From NCBI GenBank assembly GCA_947683425.1, contig CANTUQ010000004.1, positions 6,300,001 through 6,364,000 on the forward strand: DNA of 64,000 nt, given 5' to 3'. The notes below the pieces were generated by a model. It did no database searches, was not told where the DNA came from, and saw only the letters and a list, made by a program, of their open reading frames with translations. Position numbers and translations under genes: made by a program. The stretch comes from Excoecaria cochinchinensis. Lineage: Eukaryota; Streptophyta; Magnoliopsida; Malpighiales; Euphorbiaceae. Positions 23,978 through 34,370 of this stretch are shown piece after piece; positions within the stretch are counted from its first letter, which is position 1, and each line of letters opens with the position of its first letter.

Positions 23978-24931
23978 ATGGAGTCCGACCCAAGTGAGAA
24001 CGTTGGAGAGACTATGGGTAGTGTGAATCTGATTCATGTGGATCCACATGTACTGGCACAAGATAGAGAGGAAAGAGCTGGAGCTGTTCAGGACCACCCG
24101 GAGCTGATTCAAGGGTTGGTACAGATTCTGGATAGGTTGACAGCTCCAAAGACACAATCGAATTTGATAAGAAAGAGAGGAGCTGAAGAGTTCCATGGGA
24201 CATCCTTGGATCAATCTGAGATAGCAGAGTTTTGGTTGGAGAGAATAAGAAGAATTTTACAAGAAATTAGTTGCCCACAGAATCAGAAAGTAGCTTGCGC
24301 CATGTCATTGCTGCAAGGTGCAGCATATGACAGGTAGAAGTTAATGTTGAGCAATCCTCAGAGGCCGATGGAATTAACATGGGATTTCTTTGTCCATGAG
24401 TTCAAAGAAAAATTTGTAACCAAAGCTTACCAAGATGCCAAATGGAAAGAATTTGTGACTTTTAAGCAAAAGAATATGACTGTTGGGGAATATGAAAAAG
24501 AGTTTACTCGTTTGAGTAAATATGTACCGGAAGGTATGTTAACTGAGGATTTTAGGTGTCGCCAGTTTGAAGATGGATTGAGAGAGAGCCTTCGGGGACC
24601 CCTGTCTGCCATGGTTGCTTTGTAACCAGTGGATTATTATCAATTGGTGTTAGCGGCGATAAAATTAGAGGAATCTGAATTGTTAAAACAGAAAACAGAG
24701 CAAAAGATAAGGTTTCCAAGAGAAGAAGAGAGTACGGGTAAAAGAGCTAGAGGGGTTAGAAGAGGGAAAGATGAACAAGATTCAGCATTTGTGCCAACTT
24801 CGGTTTGGAGTGTAAGGCCACCAGTTAGTAGAGAAAGTGTAGCATCGGAGTGTGTACACTGTGGAAGGCATCATTGGGGTGAGTGTAGGAAACTCACTGG
24901 AGCTTGCTTTAGATGTGGTAGTGCAGAGCAT
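23978..24931 (+). pseudogene. gag: gag of A, first part (split by B)
   Basis: Starts MESDPSENVGET. It then has the capsid (retrotransposon gag) domain, with FHGTSLDQSEIAEFWLERI, LQGAAYD and YEKEFTRLSKYVPEG, and a nucleocapsid part CVHCGRHHWGECRKLTGACF whose CCHC knuckle CFRCGSAEH is cut by B. Two nonsense codons break the frame: TAG at 24335 where the family has Trp (AAYDWW), and TAA at 24623 where a Gln is expected. Both are G-to-A or C-to-T changes of the kind left by deaminated 5-methylcytosine. The arm MESDPSENVGET is shared with the gag of the 14-kb array, so the two are relatives. Confidence 0.85.
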
Positions 24932-25612
24932 TGATAGGAATTTAATTGAGGTATAATTTAGTGTATGTTTTGTATGAGTTTATGGAAATAATCATGCAAT
25001 TGTGTGTATATTTGATATCATATGTGTTAGTTTATGTTTATTTGTATTAGTTGAGTGTTTTTGTGTTTACTGGTGCTGTTTTTGGTGAAAAATGAAGAGA
25101 AGAAGCATAAATGTGGATAGGATCACGAGAGCTCAGAAGGGTCACGACTAGTGATGCTATATCACGAGTCGTGACTTATGAAGGAGAATGCAGAAGGAAG
25201 GAGGAAAAGAAGAAGAGGGGCTGAGGAAGTAGGGTCACGAGTCGTGAAAGACCATCACGACTCGTAACGACACAGAGAGGCCAGGAAAGAAAGGAAAGAA
25301 AAGAGAAAGGGAAGAGAAGGCGAGACGTGAGCACCAGTTACGACTCGTGAGTGGCCAGAGAGAAGAAGAGAAGCAAAAGAAGAAAAGAGAGAAAGGAAAA
25401 GGGGAGCGCATTCTGTCGCAAGCACGACAACGTTGCCAGTGCGCCAGAGACGACCGTTGGGGCAGTTTTCTGCCAAAACTCACTTGAAAAGTCACTTCCT
25501 TTCACCAACAATTACAACCATTCTCAAGGGGTATCTCTAAGAGACACAAACTTTAATCTATCATCTATAAATATGTAGTTTAACTGTAATTTTAGGGGGA
25601 TGATTATTAAGT
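24932..25612 (+). repeat. Truncated 5' LTR of B
   Basis: It aligns by eye with 27541-28262 apart from a few substitutions and one 39-base gap at 25341. The 3' copy has 39 extra bases there (27955-27993) between two CGACTC words. Homology stops abruptly at about 25612. Confidence 0.82.
25120..25455 (+). repeat. Palindrome cassette of B, 5' LTR
   Basis: TCACGAGTCGTGA-type palindromes in tandem (25162-25175, 25232-25266), then GTGAGC-ACCAGTTACGACTCGTGAG and a decayed GTCGCAAGCACGACA pair near 25417. The stretches between are purine-rich AAGAGAAAG-type filler. The 3' LTR copy is at 27730-28105. Confidence 0.78.
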
Positions 25613-25636
25613 AATGAATATTGGATTGATTTTCGT

Positions 25637-26356
25637 TTGGATGATAAAGCACACACTCTGACTTATTTTATGATGAATCGTATGTTTGGATTTTCACAAA
25701 CTGGTTTGTTTGACCCACCTAAATCTTTTAAACCTAATAAATTTTGGACCTTTTTAATTGATTTGCAAACACCATATAAAGCTAGAGATGCTAAATCAAT
25801 GTTTATTAAAGATTTGAAATATTGGATTTTGCATAAAATATTTGCTTCTTTAATTTTCAATAGGTCTGAATTTAATCGCGTTTCTTTACATGAACTCTTT
25901 TTGATGTGGTGTGTACCTAAAAGGAAGGATGTGTGTTGGTCTTATTGGGTTGTAAGTCAGTTGTTGAATTGTGTTGATAGACATGAATCACCTATAACAC
26001 ATGGGCATATTATTACTGTTCTTGCAAGAAATTTAGATGTTTATTTTCGTTGTTATCATAGACATCGTCCTTGTATTTATTTTACTAAACATCTTTTTGT
26101 ACGTGGAGAGGTTGTTAGTGCAAATTTTCAGGAAATACCATCACATTCGAGGTCTTGTTGGAGGGACATTGCTGGATCCTCTGCGCCACAAGTAGAGGAA
26201 CACGAAGAAGAGGGTAGTGATGAGGGGGCAAGTGAAGATGAAATTCTGCCTGATGTTTCAGCAGATGTGGCTGCTGCCCCTGATGTTGGCTCATCTAGCC
26301 ATAACATACCAATGATGTTATCTCATATGCAAGATCAGCTTTCTTCTATAGCGTGA
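25637..26356 (+). CDS. ATHILA ORF protein of B
   Basis: An intact 239-codon frame. Residues 33-150 (FWTFLIDLQTPYKARDAKSM, then SLHELFLMWCVPKRKDVCW, then PITHGHIITVLARNLDVYF) follow the pattern of the ATHILA ORF-1 family protein (spacing F-W, then ELF-LWC, then GG-I-T-A-x). The C-terminal third is acidic (EEHEEEGSDEGASEDEILPD) and then low in order. In Athila elements this ORF lies after pol and close to the polypurine tract, as here. No signal peptide or membrane helix is obvious, so an envelope role is not supported by the sequence. It is the only open protein left in B. The true start may lie upstream, beyond the deletion join. Confidence 0.7.
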   Translation: MDDKAHTLTYFMMNRMFGFSQTGLFDPPKSFKPNKFWTFLIDLQTPYKARDAKSMFIKDLKYWILHKIFASLIFNRSEFNRVSLHELFLMWCVPKRKDVCWSYWVVSQLLNCVDRHESPITHGHIITVLARNLDVYFRCYHRHRPCIYFTKHLFVRGEVVSANFQEIPSHSRSCWRDIAGSSAPQVEEHEEEGSDEGASEDEILPDVSADVAAAPDVGSSSHNIPMMLSHMQDQLSSIA

Positions 26357-27540
26357 AGGCAAAGGCGGTTGGAGTACAAGTTTGATAACTTCATCACACA
26401 AGCTGGATTTGTGATTCCATCACCTCCACCTTCACCATGATAGGGGAGTATTTCTGTTCTTTATTTTAATTGTTTTCTTTCTTTTAATTATTTATTTTGT
26501 TTCATTTCTTCACATTGAGGACAATGTTGGTTCTAAGTGTGGGGGAGTGAGTGTGTTGTGTTGTTTGTGATTACTTATGCTTTATAGTTTTTGTATATAT
26601 TTTGTATGTTAATTGCATGATTATTTGTGTGTCTTAGTTTTTCAATTAGGTTTTTAGTAAGCTTTATTATAAAGTATTGTTCTTTTGGTATATTATATAG
26701 GTTGTTAAGTCAATTATTTTTTATGCTCATTTTTATCAGTTTTTCTAAATTTTTGGTATGTGTTTTAAGTTTTTCAAGTTATTTTCTTTTACTTCTTTCA
26801 ACATTATGAATTATTTAGTTTTTTAACTAACCATATTTGTAAAGTTAGAATTTGCTCATTTAGTTTAAAATTTTAAGCTTCTAGCTGCCTATGGAAACTA
26901 TAGCCATAATACTTACCTTATTCCCTTTCAATAATGGATGAGGACTTGAAAAAATTAAAAAAAAATATCATAAGTGGGATGGAGCATAAAACGCACCCAC
27001 CAAATTAAAAAAAAAATAGCAAGATGTACATCCAAAATTGCAAAAATATGGGATGGAGCGTAAAACGCACCCATATTACCTTCTCTTGCTATGCATGGGA
27101 TAAAATAAAAAAAATATATATCTATATAGACCCATGTACAACAAAAAGAAAATAAAAAAAAAAAAAGAAAAAAACAAAGTCTAAAAATGCCATGAGATTG
27201 GATTAAGGGTAAGTGAGCTTGAACTGTCCTAAATGCAGCTAGCAATCTTAGAATTTTTAACTTTTATGATCAATTTTCTCTCTTTGATTCATGTTTAGTT
27301 TTTGAGACTTTATATTCTTTATGTTGGAAGTAGTAAAGTTAGATGATTTGTCGAATTTCCAATAAATACTTAGAACTTTGATTTACTAATATGTGTGAGT
27401 GTTTGAGATAGTTGATCTTTGCAATTTTAGTATATATATGCTGAATGGACAGTGTTATATAATGATTTTTACTAACTGTTAAATTTTCTTATTTCTTTTC
27501 TCTTACTTGGGGACAAGCAAGGGTTAAGTGTGGGGGAATT
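26357..27540 (+). other. 3' UTR and polypurine tracts of B
   Basis: There are two purine tracts on the plan GAGGACAATG...AAGTGTGGGGGAG, at 26516-26550 and again at 27507-27540 just before the 3' LTR. The second would prime plus-strand synthesis. Between them is AT-rich DNA with no gene. A duplicated word GGGATGGAGCxTAAAACGCACCCA occurs at 26976-26999 and 27051-27074. Confidence 0.72.
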
Positions 27541-29066
27541 TGATAGGAATTTAATTGAGGTATAATTTAGTGTATGTTTTGTATGAGTTTATGGAAATAA
27601 TCATGCAATTGTGTGTATATTTGATATCATATGTGTTAGTTTATGTTTATTTGTATTAGTTGAGTGTTTTTGTGTTTAATGGTGTTGTTTTAGGTGAAAA
27701 ATGAAGAGAAGAAGCATAAATGTGGATAGGATCACGAGAGCACAGAAGGGTCACGAGTAGTGATGCTATATCACGAGTCGTGACTTGTGAAGGAGAATGC
27801 AGAAGGAAGGAGGAAAAGAAGAAGAGGGGCTAAGGAAGTAGGGTCACGAGTCGTGAAAGACCATCACGACTCGTGACGACACAGAGAGGCCAGGAAAGAA
27901 AGGAAAGAAAAGAGAAAGGGAAGAGAAGGCGAGACGTGAGCACCGGTTACGACTCACACGCGAAGTCACGACGCGTAATTGCAGGTCGCGACTCGTGAGT
28001 GGCCAGAGAGAAGAAGAGAAGCGAAAGAAGAAAAGAGAGAAAGGAAAAGGGGAGCACATTCTGTCGCAAGCATGACAACGTTGCGAGCGCGACAGAGACA
28101 ACCGTTGGGGCAGTTTTCTACCAAAACTCACTTGAAAAGTCACTTTCTTTCACCAACAATTACAACCATTCTCAAGGGGTATCTCTAAGAGACACAAACT
28201 TTAATCTATCATCTATAAATATGTAGTTTAACTGTAATTTTACGGGGATGATTATTAAGTAATTTTTTGTATTTTAGTTAAACAGTTTTCTTTTCACTAG
28301 TTAATTTTCTTAATTAGTTTTCATATTTTGAAGAAGAAGATCAAGGAGAAGAAAATTTATTTGAAGAATTGAGAAAAGGGTGGAAGGACTTTTATCTTAA
28401 TCTCTTATCTTTTATTTCTTCTCTGTTACTTAATGAATACTAATTTAATGAATTTGTTCATTATTAACATTCTTTAATTCTATCTATTTTAAAGAGTCTT
28501 TGATTGCAGATTTTCTATTAGTATATTTTGCATGATCTTTATAAGTTAAAGTAATTCGAAAGTTTGCTTTATCTGAAATCTAATAGAATTTCATTATTAA
28601 GGTATATTTGAGAGATCGGTATATTAAGATAATTGCTATAGGTTAGTGTTTATTCTTAAAATATGTAATTAGAAACCTCTAATTCATTAATGAAAATTGT
28701 GAGTTAGAATTTTAATTGTATATTTTAGGCATTTTAATTCATGTCGAGAGAGTGAGTTAAAAATTTATTCTAACTTGGCTTGCATAAAAAGATGAAAGAT
28801 GTTAATTAAAATGATGGAATCAAGTTCATTATCTTTAATTCTTCATGATTTATTTTATCTTCTTTTGACTATCATTAACTAGGTTTATTTAGTTTACATG
28901 TTAGATTAGTTTAAAATTAACTTTCACAGTATTAGACCATTGTAAAAATGATTAAAATTGGGGAGTAATAGTGAGTAAAACGTGTTCCTCGTGGGATCGA
29001 CATCTTAAGTACTATGCGGTACACCATATACTTGCATTATATAGCATATATAGAAAATGCTTAACA
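27541..29066 (+). repeat. 3' LTR of B
   Basis: A full 1.5-kb LTR, TGATAGGAAT...GCTTAACA. It holds the complete palindrome cassette (27730-28105), including the GGTCGCGACTCGTGAG stretch missing from the 5' copy. It ends against agcat, after which the gag of A resumes. Confidence 0.85.
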
Positions 29067-29071
29067 AGCAT

Positions 29072-29326
29072 CTCCTTGCCCAGTGTCCAAAGTTAAAGGA
29101 AAATTTAGCATCACAAGCAAGCAAAGATAAAGGAAATGTTTCTGGAAATGTTAGAAGTGGGAGACGAAGAAGTAGAGCTGAAAGACCACCATCGGAAACG
29201 GTTGAGAGGCCATTTTCCACCGATGATCAGCCATGTGTATATGCGAGGACTGCTGAAGCTATAAAGACACCGGCCGGATCTTCTGGTAAGTCCTTTTATC
29301 GATTAATGAAATATAGTTTCAGTTAA
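29072..29326 (+). pseudogene. gag: gag of A, last part
   Basis: It resumes the zinc knuckle interrupted by B (HLLAQCPKL completes C-x2-C-x4-H-x4-C) and continues with a basic tail (SGRRRSRAERP). It reads YARTAEAIKTPAGSSGK, where protease would start in a full element, and ends at a stop near 29324. The polypurine tract follows only about 20 bases later, so pol was lost before this copy inserted. Confidence 0.8.
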
Positions 29327-29344
29327 TTGTCTGATATCGGGGAA

Positions 29345-29379
29345 ATTTTGAGGACAAAATTTCTTAAAGGGGAGATATT
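29345..29379 (+). promoter_or_regulatory. Polypurine tract of A
   Basis: ATTTTGAGGACAAAATTTC followed by TTAAAGGGGAGATATT, immediately before TGTAACACCCC. GAGGACAAAATTT...AGGGGGAGA is the usual plus-strand primer text of Tekay-like elements. Confidence 0.85.
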
Positions 29380-29498
29380 TGTAACACCCCAAAATGACCC
29401 TAAAAGATTTTAAGAGTTTTGATGTGGCATTTTGACACGTGGCGTTGTAGGAGGGTGACATGTGGCATGGGATGTTATGTGATTTTTTTCAAAATACA
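29380..29498 (+). repeat. 3' LTR of A, first 119 bases
   Basis: It matches 17475-17594 of the 5' LTR and is interrupted at 29498 by the 14-kb array. The last five bases, ataca, are the array's target duplication. Confidence 0.88.
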
Positions 29499-29930
29499 TG
29501 TAACACCCCCATCGCCGTCCCCGTTGGAAGGACGCCGACGGACGTGCTACACGACGCTCACATATACCGTTATACACATGCACAATGCGGAATCATACAT
29601 TCATACATAACATGCATACAGAAATATGGGTTAATTAAAAACTTACATTGACTTACCTTGCGGTACAGACTGAATATGCAATAACTCACGCACACGCAGG
29701 CACTAAGCTGAAGCATACACAGAAGCATACATATGACCATTCAACGGAAGAAGGACATACTAACTATTACATTCCCAAAAGAAAACTCAAGATTAAAACA
29801 TAATTAAATACATATACAATACTACAAAATTACAAAAGCTGAAATACAGAAGCTGAACCAGATACAGAACTCCTAACTCCCACGTGGCCGACCATGCAGA
29901 AGCGCGACTCGAACAGAACCAAACCTGCCA

Positions 29931-29978
29931 CCTGCACGGAAAGGAAATCCGTGCTAAGCGATAAACGCTTAGTGGGGA
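29931..29978 (-). promoter_or_regulatory. Two-stem-loop module of array LTR 1
   Basis: Minus strand: CTAAGCG-TTTAT-CGCTTAG (29972-29954), then CACGGA...TCCGTG, then CAG|G at 29934-29931. Stem 2 has an A-T pair where S1 and S3 have G-C. The same module recurs in LTR 2 (34803-34850) and LTR 3 (39695-39742). Confidence 0.72.
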
Positions 29979-32224
29979 GAACACACCAGAATATGGACGG
30001 CCATTCACAATGGTCGCCAAGGCATAACACATTCAAATGGCAAATGCGGATATTCATAACATATAAATAATCAGACTTGCATATTAAAGGCATTCATTTC
30101 AATACTCACAATCGAACCATAACTTCATGTTCAGGATAGACTAAAACAAACATAATACAATACACATTACAAGCATCATCATGCTGAACCACATACTATA
30201 TCTCATGTATAAACCTACATGGGTAGCAAATATCAACATCTTACTGTGCAGAGTCACAAGAGCTTTACTCATGCAATTGACATAACTAAATACCCATGCA
30301 TGAACTGACAACCAAACCATCATGTTAAGAATGCTAGCCATTTAACATACTTAGACATGCCAAACACATACACTAGTCAAATATCCAAAGGATAACATTT
30401 AGAGCTTCACAATACCGCTGCGCAACTCTAATATATATTAAGCATCATGCAAAAACACTCTGATAGCGGAGACTGAAGACGTAACCACTTAGTATTACAT
30501 TCATATCATTATCATGCAGAAAGTACAATAATCATCACATACTTACCATCACAGCTGCTTCGGTTCACATGCTAATATATATAACAAAACTATGCTGAAG
30601 TCATATACTTAAATACATCAATCAAATCATTTCAAAGCAATCAGAAACTTATAACAAATCACATGACAAGTACGGATAATCATGTTAAATGTAAAGTCAT
30701 GCTTACTTTAAACAGACATACATTCTGAAGCCCATAGTCACATTCATATGCATATAAACTGATTTCTGAAATCCTTATCAAGCTCAAATGGATATCACAT
30801 TCGAAGGCTAAAACATAATCTATATAAGCGTGCTCATATAATAAAGCCATACAATCAGTATTTCCTAATCATATTCATTCAGAAAAATCCGATATACATT
30901 ACATTAATATACTCATTCAGATAATCCATTTATAGCCAAATCAGATCAGAGCAGTTCAGATAAACATTCAAAGAACACCTGCTGACTCTAGGTAGTGGAT
31001 AACGAGTGTACAGACAGTACTTTCCGGGTACGAGCCGATTACAGACAGTACGTTACGGGTACGAACCGATTAAACCATTATACTTTAACTTTCACAGATA
31101 TTTTCACAAGGGACCTTAAACAAGATCCAATACAGAAAAGGGTTCGCAAGGAACCAAACGGGGACCTGATCAGGGTCCAAATCGTTCAAAGGGCGCTGCA
31201 GCTACAGAAGACTCTATTAGGCATGCCTAACTATCCACTTACTTGACTCTAGCAGGTTATGCGTAACCCAATTTACATTTCGAATCGCACAATGCATATA
31301 TAATCAGCATGCATAAACAGAGAACGACAGACATTTAAATATTTTCATAAAGTTGGTCACAAATCATACAATTCGCATTGCAAAACATATTACAGTCCAT
31401 ACATTTTAACATTAAACAATGTTCTAAAGCATGCCAAGAATCAGGTTAAGAAGCACTACCATGCCAATGGTTATCAATACAAAATCCTAATCATGCATTA
31501 GGTGAAGATACTAAGCATAAACCATGCACAGTCCAAATTGCATTTAACATAACACAATGAGCTCCAAGGCTAAAGCATAACAATGTATTCCGACATCAGC
31601 CATAATATTCAAATAAGTCTGGCATAGCAGGATGCCAATCATACTTCATACAAGTCAAATACTAGAGCATGCAATAACTCAATTGATAACATCAGCACTA
31701 TTCATCATTCTAAAGCATAACAGGAACACATGTTGAATCATATTATGCTAAAGACCAAGGACGCATCATCATAATCGAGGAAAGTTACAGCATAAACTTA
31801 AGCATAGCAAATTATCTTTAAAGAAGAAACAGACTAAAATATGCATAGCATAATTCACATTAAGACAGAGCATGTTTGGGACTTAAACAATCGGAAAGTT
31901 AGTATTCATAATTCCTTCGCATTCAGAATATGACGTGAAAAACATATCATAATAATAAGCATATTAAAGTCCAAACCATACTGTTAAAATCCCACAATCA
32001 TACAACAGGATTACTATAATCCAAAACTGATTCCAAAATACTACATATAACTTATCTTAGATAACATATTATTAATACCAAATTAATTGGAATAATCAGT
32101 CATGTCATCAAGATAATATAAAACACAGTAGAGGAAAATACCCTGAAAAGCTTTTGAAAACCATTTTATAAAAACTGGTCGCTTGGGGAAAGAAAAACAG
32201 AAGTAAAACAGAAGAGTCGGAAGA

Positions 32225-32450
32225 CCTGAGCAACCTTCACGTCACGTGAAGGTTGCTCACGTCGCGTGAGCATAGCTCACGCCTAGTGAGCAAATGCTCA
32301 CGTCGTGAGCATTGCTCACGTCGCGTGAGCATAGCTCACGCCTAGTGAGCAATTGCTCACGTCGTGAGCATAGCTCACGTAGCGTGAGCTTTGCTCACCT
32401 AGCGTGAGCATGGCTCACATCACGTGAGCATAGCTCACGTAGCGTGAGCC
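32225..32450 (-). repeat. Palindrome cassette, array LTR 1
   Basis: 226 bp of GCTCACG-core-GTGAGC palindromes, starting with a CTTCACGTCACGTGAAGG palindrome on the left edge. Cores are TCG, CCTA, TCGC, TAGC and TCAC. This is the shortest of the three array copies. Confidence 0.88.
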
Positions 32451-33738
32451 GCTTGCTTCTTCTTCCCCCTAATCGCAAACTGCAGAATTCCTTCGTTTTC
32501 CAGAAATTCAATAGAAATCATTTCCAATCTAATTCACAACACCAACAAAACTCATATTACCTTTCAATCGATGTCCCAAACAGCATAAACAAGATCATTG
32601 CAACTTAATTCAACAATTACATCAACCAAAATCATGCATAGACACATTTAATTCCTTCAAGAACATAAACCCTAACAAATAACAGTAACTTCAAAACCCA
32701 AACACAGTACTTCCAATTTAATCCTACTCATGCGTTACTAACACATTTACTCACATACTCATGCATGTACACATTTCAAACATAACAAATTCCAAAAAAT
32801 TAGATAGTGTAAACACATTTACAAGCTTAGTGAGAAGTAGGGCAGAGATAGGAACACAGAAACTCTTTAAACCTTGCATGCAATCAAAATACTCCCAAAC
32901 CTGGAATGAAGATCCAAAAATCAAGCTTCAAAATCAATCCTCAATCCTTTCCTTGCCTTTACTTGCTTCTTCTTAACAATCCAAAACTTGCACAACAAAA
33001 CCCACAATTACTCTTCATAACCCTAATTGAAGATAAAACCAGGAAGATGAAGAAGAACAGGAACACAAGGAAACCTTAAACCAACTTACCTTTTCAAACA
33101 AAGAATAATCCAAGCCAAATTCAACTCCAAGCCAAACGTGAAAGAAAGGAGAAGCAAAGAAAGGAGAAGAGAAGAGAAGAGAAAGCGTGAGATGAGGGAG
33201 ACGGGAAAGCCAAACCAAAAATCTGTGTTTTTCCCTCTCTCTTCCTCTTACTTCTTCTTCTATTCTTCATTCAATGCCCACCTAATAATCCACTTGGCAG
33301 CTCCCTGATGGACCACAAAATCCATTTACACTTTCCAAACCAAAGCACCTTACCCTCACATGCACCCAAACCTTTCCTTAATAAATATCTTGTCTTAATG
33401 CTCTTTAGTCCTTAGACAATTACACTTCACTCACTTACACAATTCTTTCCGTACAAACTTAATTATCTCTTCAATTAGGTCCTTAACACTCCAAATTTCT
33501 CAAACACAAAATTACCGAAATACCCCTTTCGATCCCGACTTAGCATGCACAATCCGACCAGGGCTATTTTGGGGTGTGAAAACTCTTCCCTCCTAAAAGA
33601 ATTTCGTCCTCGAAATTCACAGTGAAACACTTACATCCACACAACCCAAACAAACAAAACTTACTTAGACAAAAGCTTGCAACGTAACTTACCAGAAGAA
33701 CCTGCAGTCTCCTTCGAATCCTTGCTAGACACTACAAA

Positions 33739-34242
33739 CTATGTAGGCACTCGAGAAGATCTGAGCAGATCCTCCACTTCCTTTCTAGCTTGCCCAGCTA
33801 GACTCTCACTCATCTTTTTAGGGCAACCGGCAATCTGGTGTTCCATACTGCCACACCTAAAATAAGCACCTGAGAGCTTCCAACATGGGCCCCGATGTCG
33901 CTTCTGACAGTGCTGACATAAAAGTGATACCCACTTCCTACACTTGATCCCATGTTGCTTCCGACATTGTTGATACACTGAAGGTTCTCGAACCCTCTTC
34001 CCTGCTGACACTTCACTAACCGATCCTTTTCTCTTCTGAGGAACATGCCGCAAAACTTCTTGAGAAGCACGAGGAGCAGTCAATCTATCCAAAATCCGAA
34101 TCAATCCTTGTACTATTGTCCTATCATCAGAAACACGACCAGAATCTTCAACTGGAAGACGCTCGGAAACATCCAGATCAGCACTAATTCGATTCACACT
34201 TTCCGTTGTCTCGCCCACATTCTCACTAGGATCAGACTCCAT
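33739..34242 (-). CDS. gag: Short Gag without capsid domain, copy 1
   Basis: A 167-codon frame starting MESDPSENVGET, like the Gag of A. After about 57 residues (GLIRILDRLTAPRAS) it jumps to a basic segment (PQKRKGSVSEVSAGKRVREP) and a Cys/His region (CQHCQKRHRGPC, then YFRCGSMEHQIAGCP). The whole capsid domain, about 150-200 residues in the relatives A and T, is absent. The second CCHC knuckle has Tyr in place of its first Cys. No pol follows: the polypurine tract starts about 120 bases beyond the stop. It may bind RNA but could not build a capsid alone. Confidence 0.8.
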   Translation of the reverse strand: MESDPSENVGETTESVNRISADLDVSERLPVEDSGRVSDDRTIVQGLIRILDRLTAPRASQEVLRHVPQKRKGSVSEVSAGKRVREPSVYQQCRKQHGIKCRKWVSLLCQHCQKRHRGPCWKLSGAYFRCGSMEHQIAGCPKKMSESLAGQARKEVEDLLRSSRVPT

Positions 34243-34349
34243 CTAGACATGACACAAAACAAGACGCATCTGCAGTAGGCCACGACACAAAACCGACTCT
34301 CATGCAAAGACTCAACACAAAACAAACAACATACCCAGAACCATCAAAC

Positions 34350-34366
34350 CTGGGCTCTGATACCAC
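34350..34366 (-). promoter_or_regulatory. Primer binding site, array unit 1
   Basis: Minus strand TGGTATCAGAGCCCAGG, four bases from the LTR 2 end. This is the initiator tRNA-Met type. The second unit has the same site at 39240-39256. Confidence 0.92.
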
Positions 34367-34370
34367 TAAC

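Larger units (their letters stand above)
24927..29071 (+). mobile_element. Element B: Athila-like element lacking gag-pol, with target duplication agcat
   Basis: Element 24932-29066 is flanked by agcat at 24927-24931 and 29067-29071. It begins TGATAGGAATTTAATTG and ends GCTTAACA. The 3' LTR is 1,526 bp, but the 5' LTR keeps only its first 680 bp. The rest of that LTR, the primer site and all of gag-pol are missing, and what follows is the ATHILA ORF and a long 3' UTR. The join is at a TAATGAATA word (25611-25620) that also occurs inside the 3' LTR near 28432, so a microhomology deletion is likely. Confidence 0.85.
29499..33581 (-). repeat. Array LTR 1
   Basis: 4,083 bp. On the minus strand it has donor-like AAG|GTAAGT (GT at 33089-33088), a palindrome cassette at 32225-32450 (226 bp), AGGCATGCCT and GGACCTGATCAGGGTCC landmarks at 31135-31235, and the two-stem-loop module at 29931-29978. 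Short open frames in it (such as 29793-30032) recur in all three LTRs and do not look like proteins. Confidence 0.92.

Noticed and set aside
29793..30341. Open frames repeated exactly in the three array LTRs (60-87 codons)
   Set aside because: They recur only because the LTRs are near-identical duplicates. They overlap one another in different frames and lack any family resemblance.
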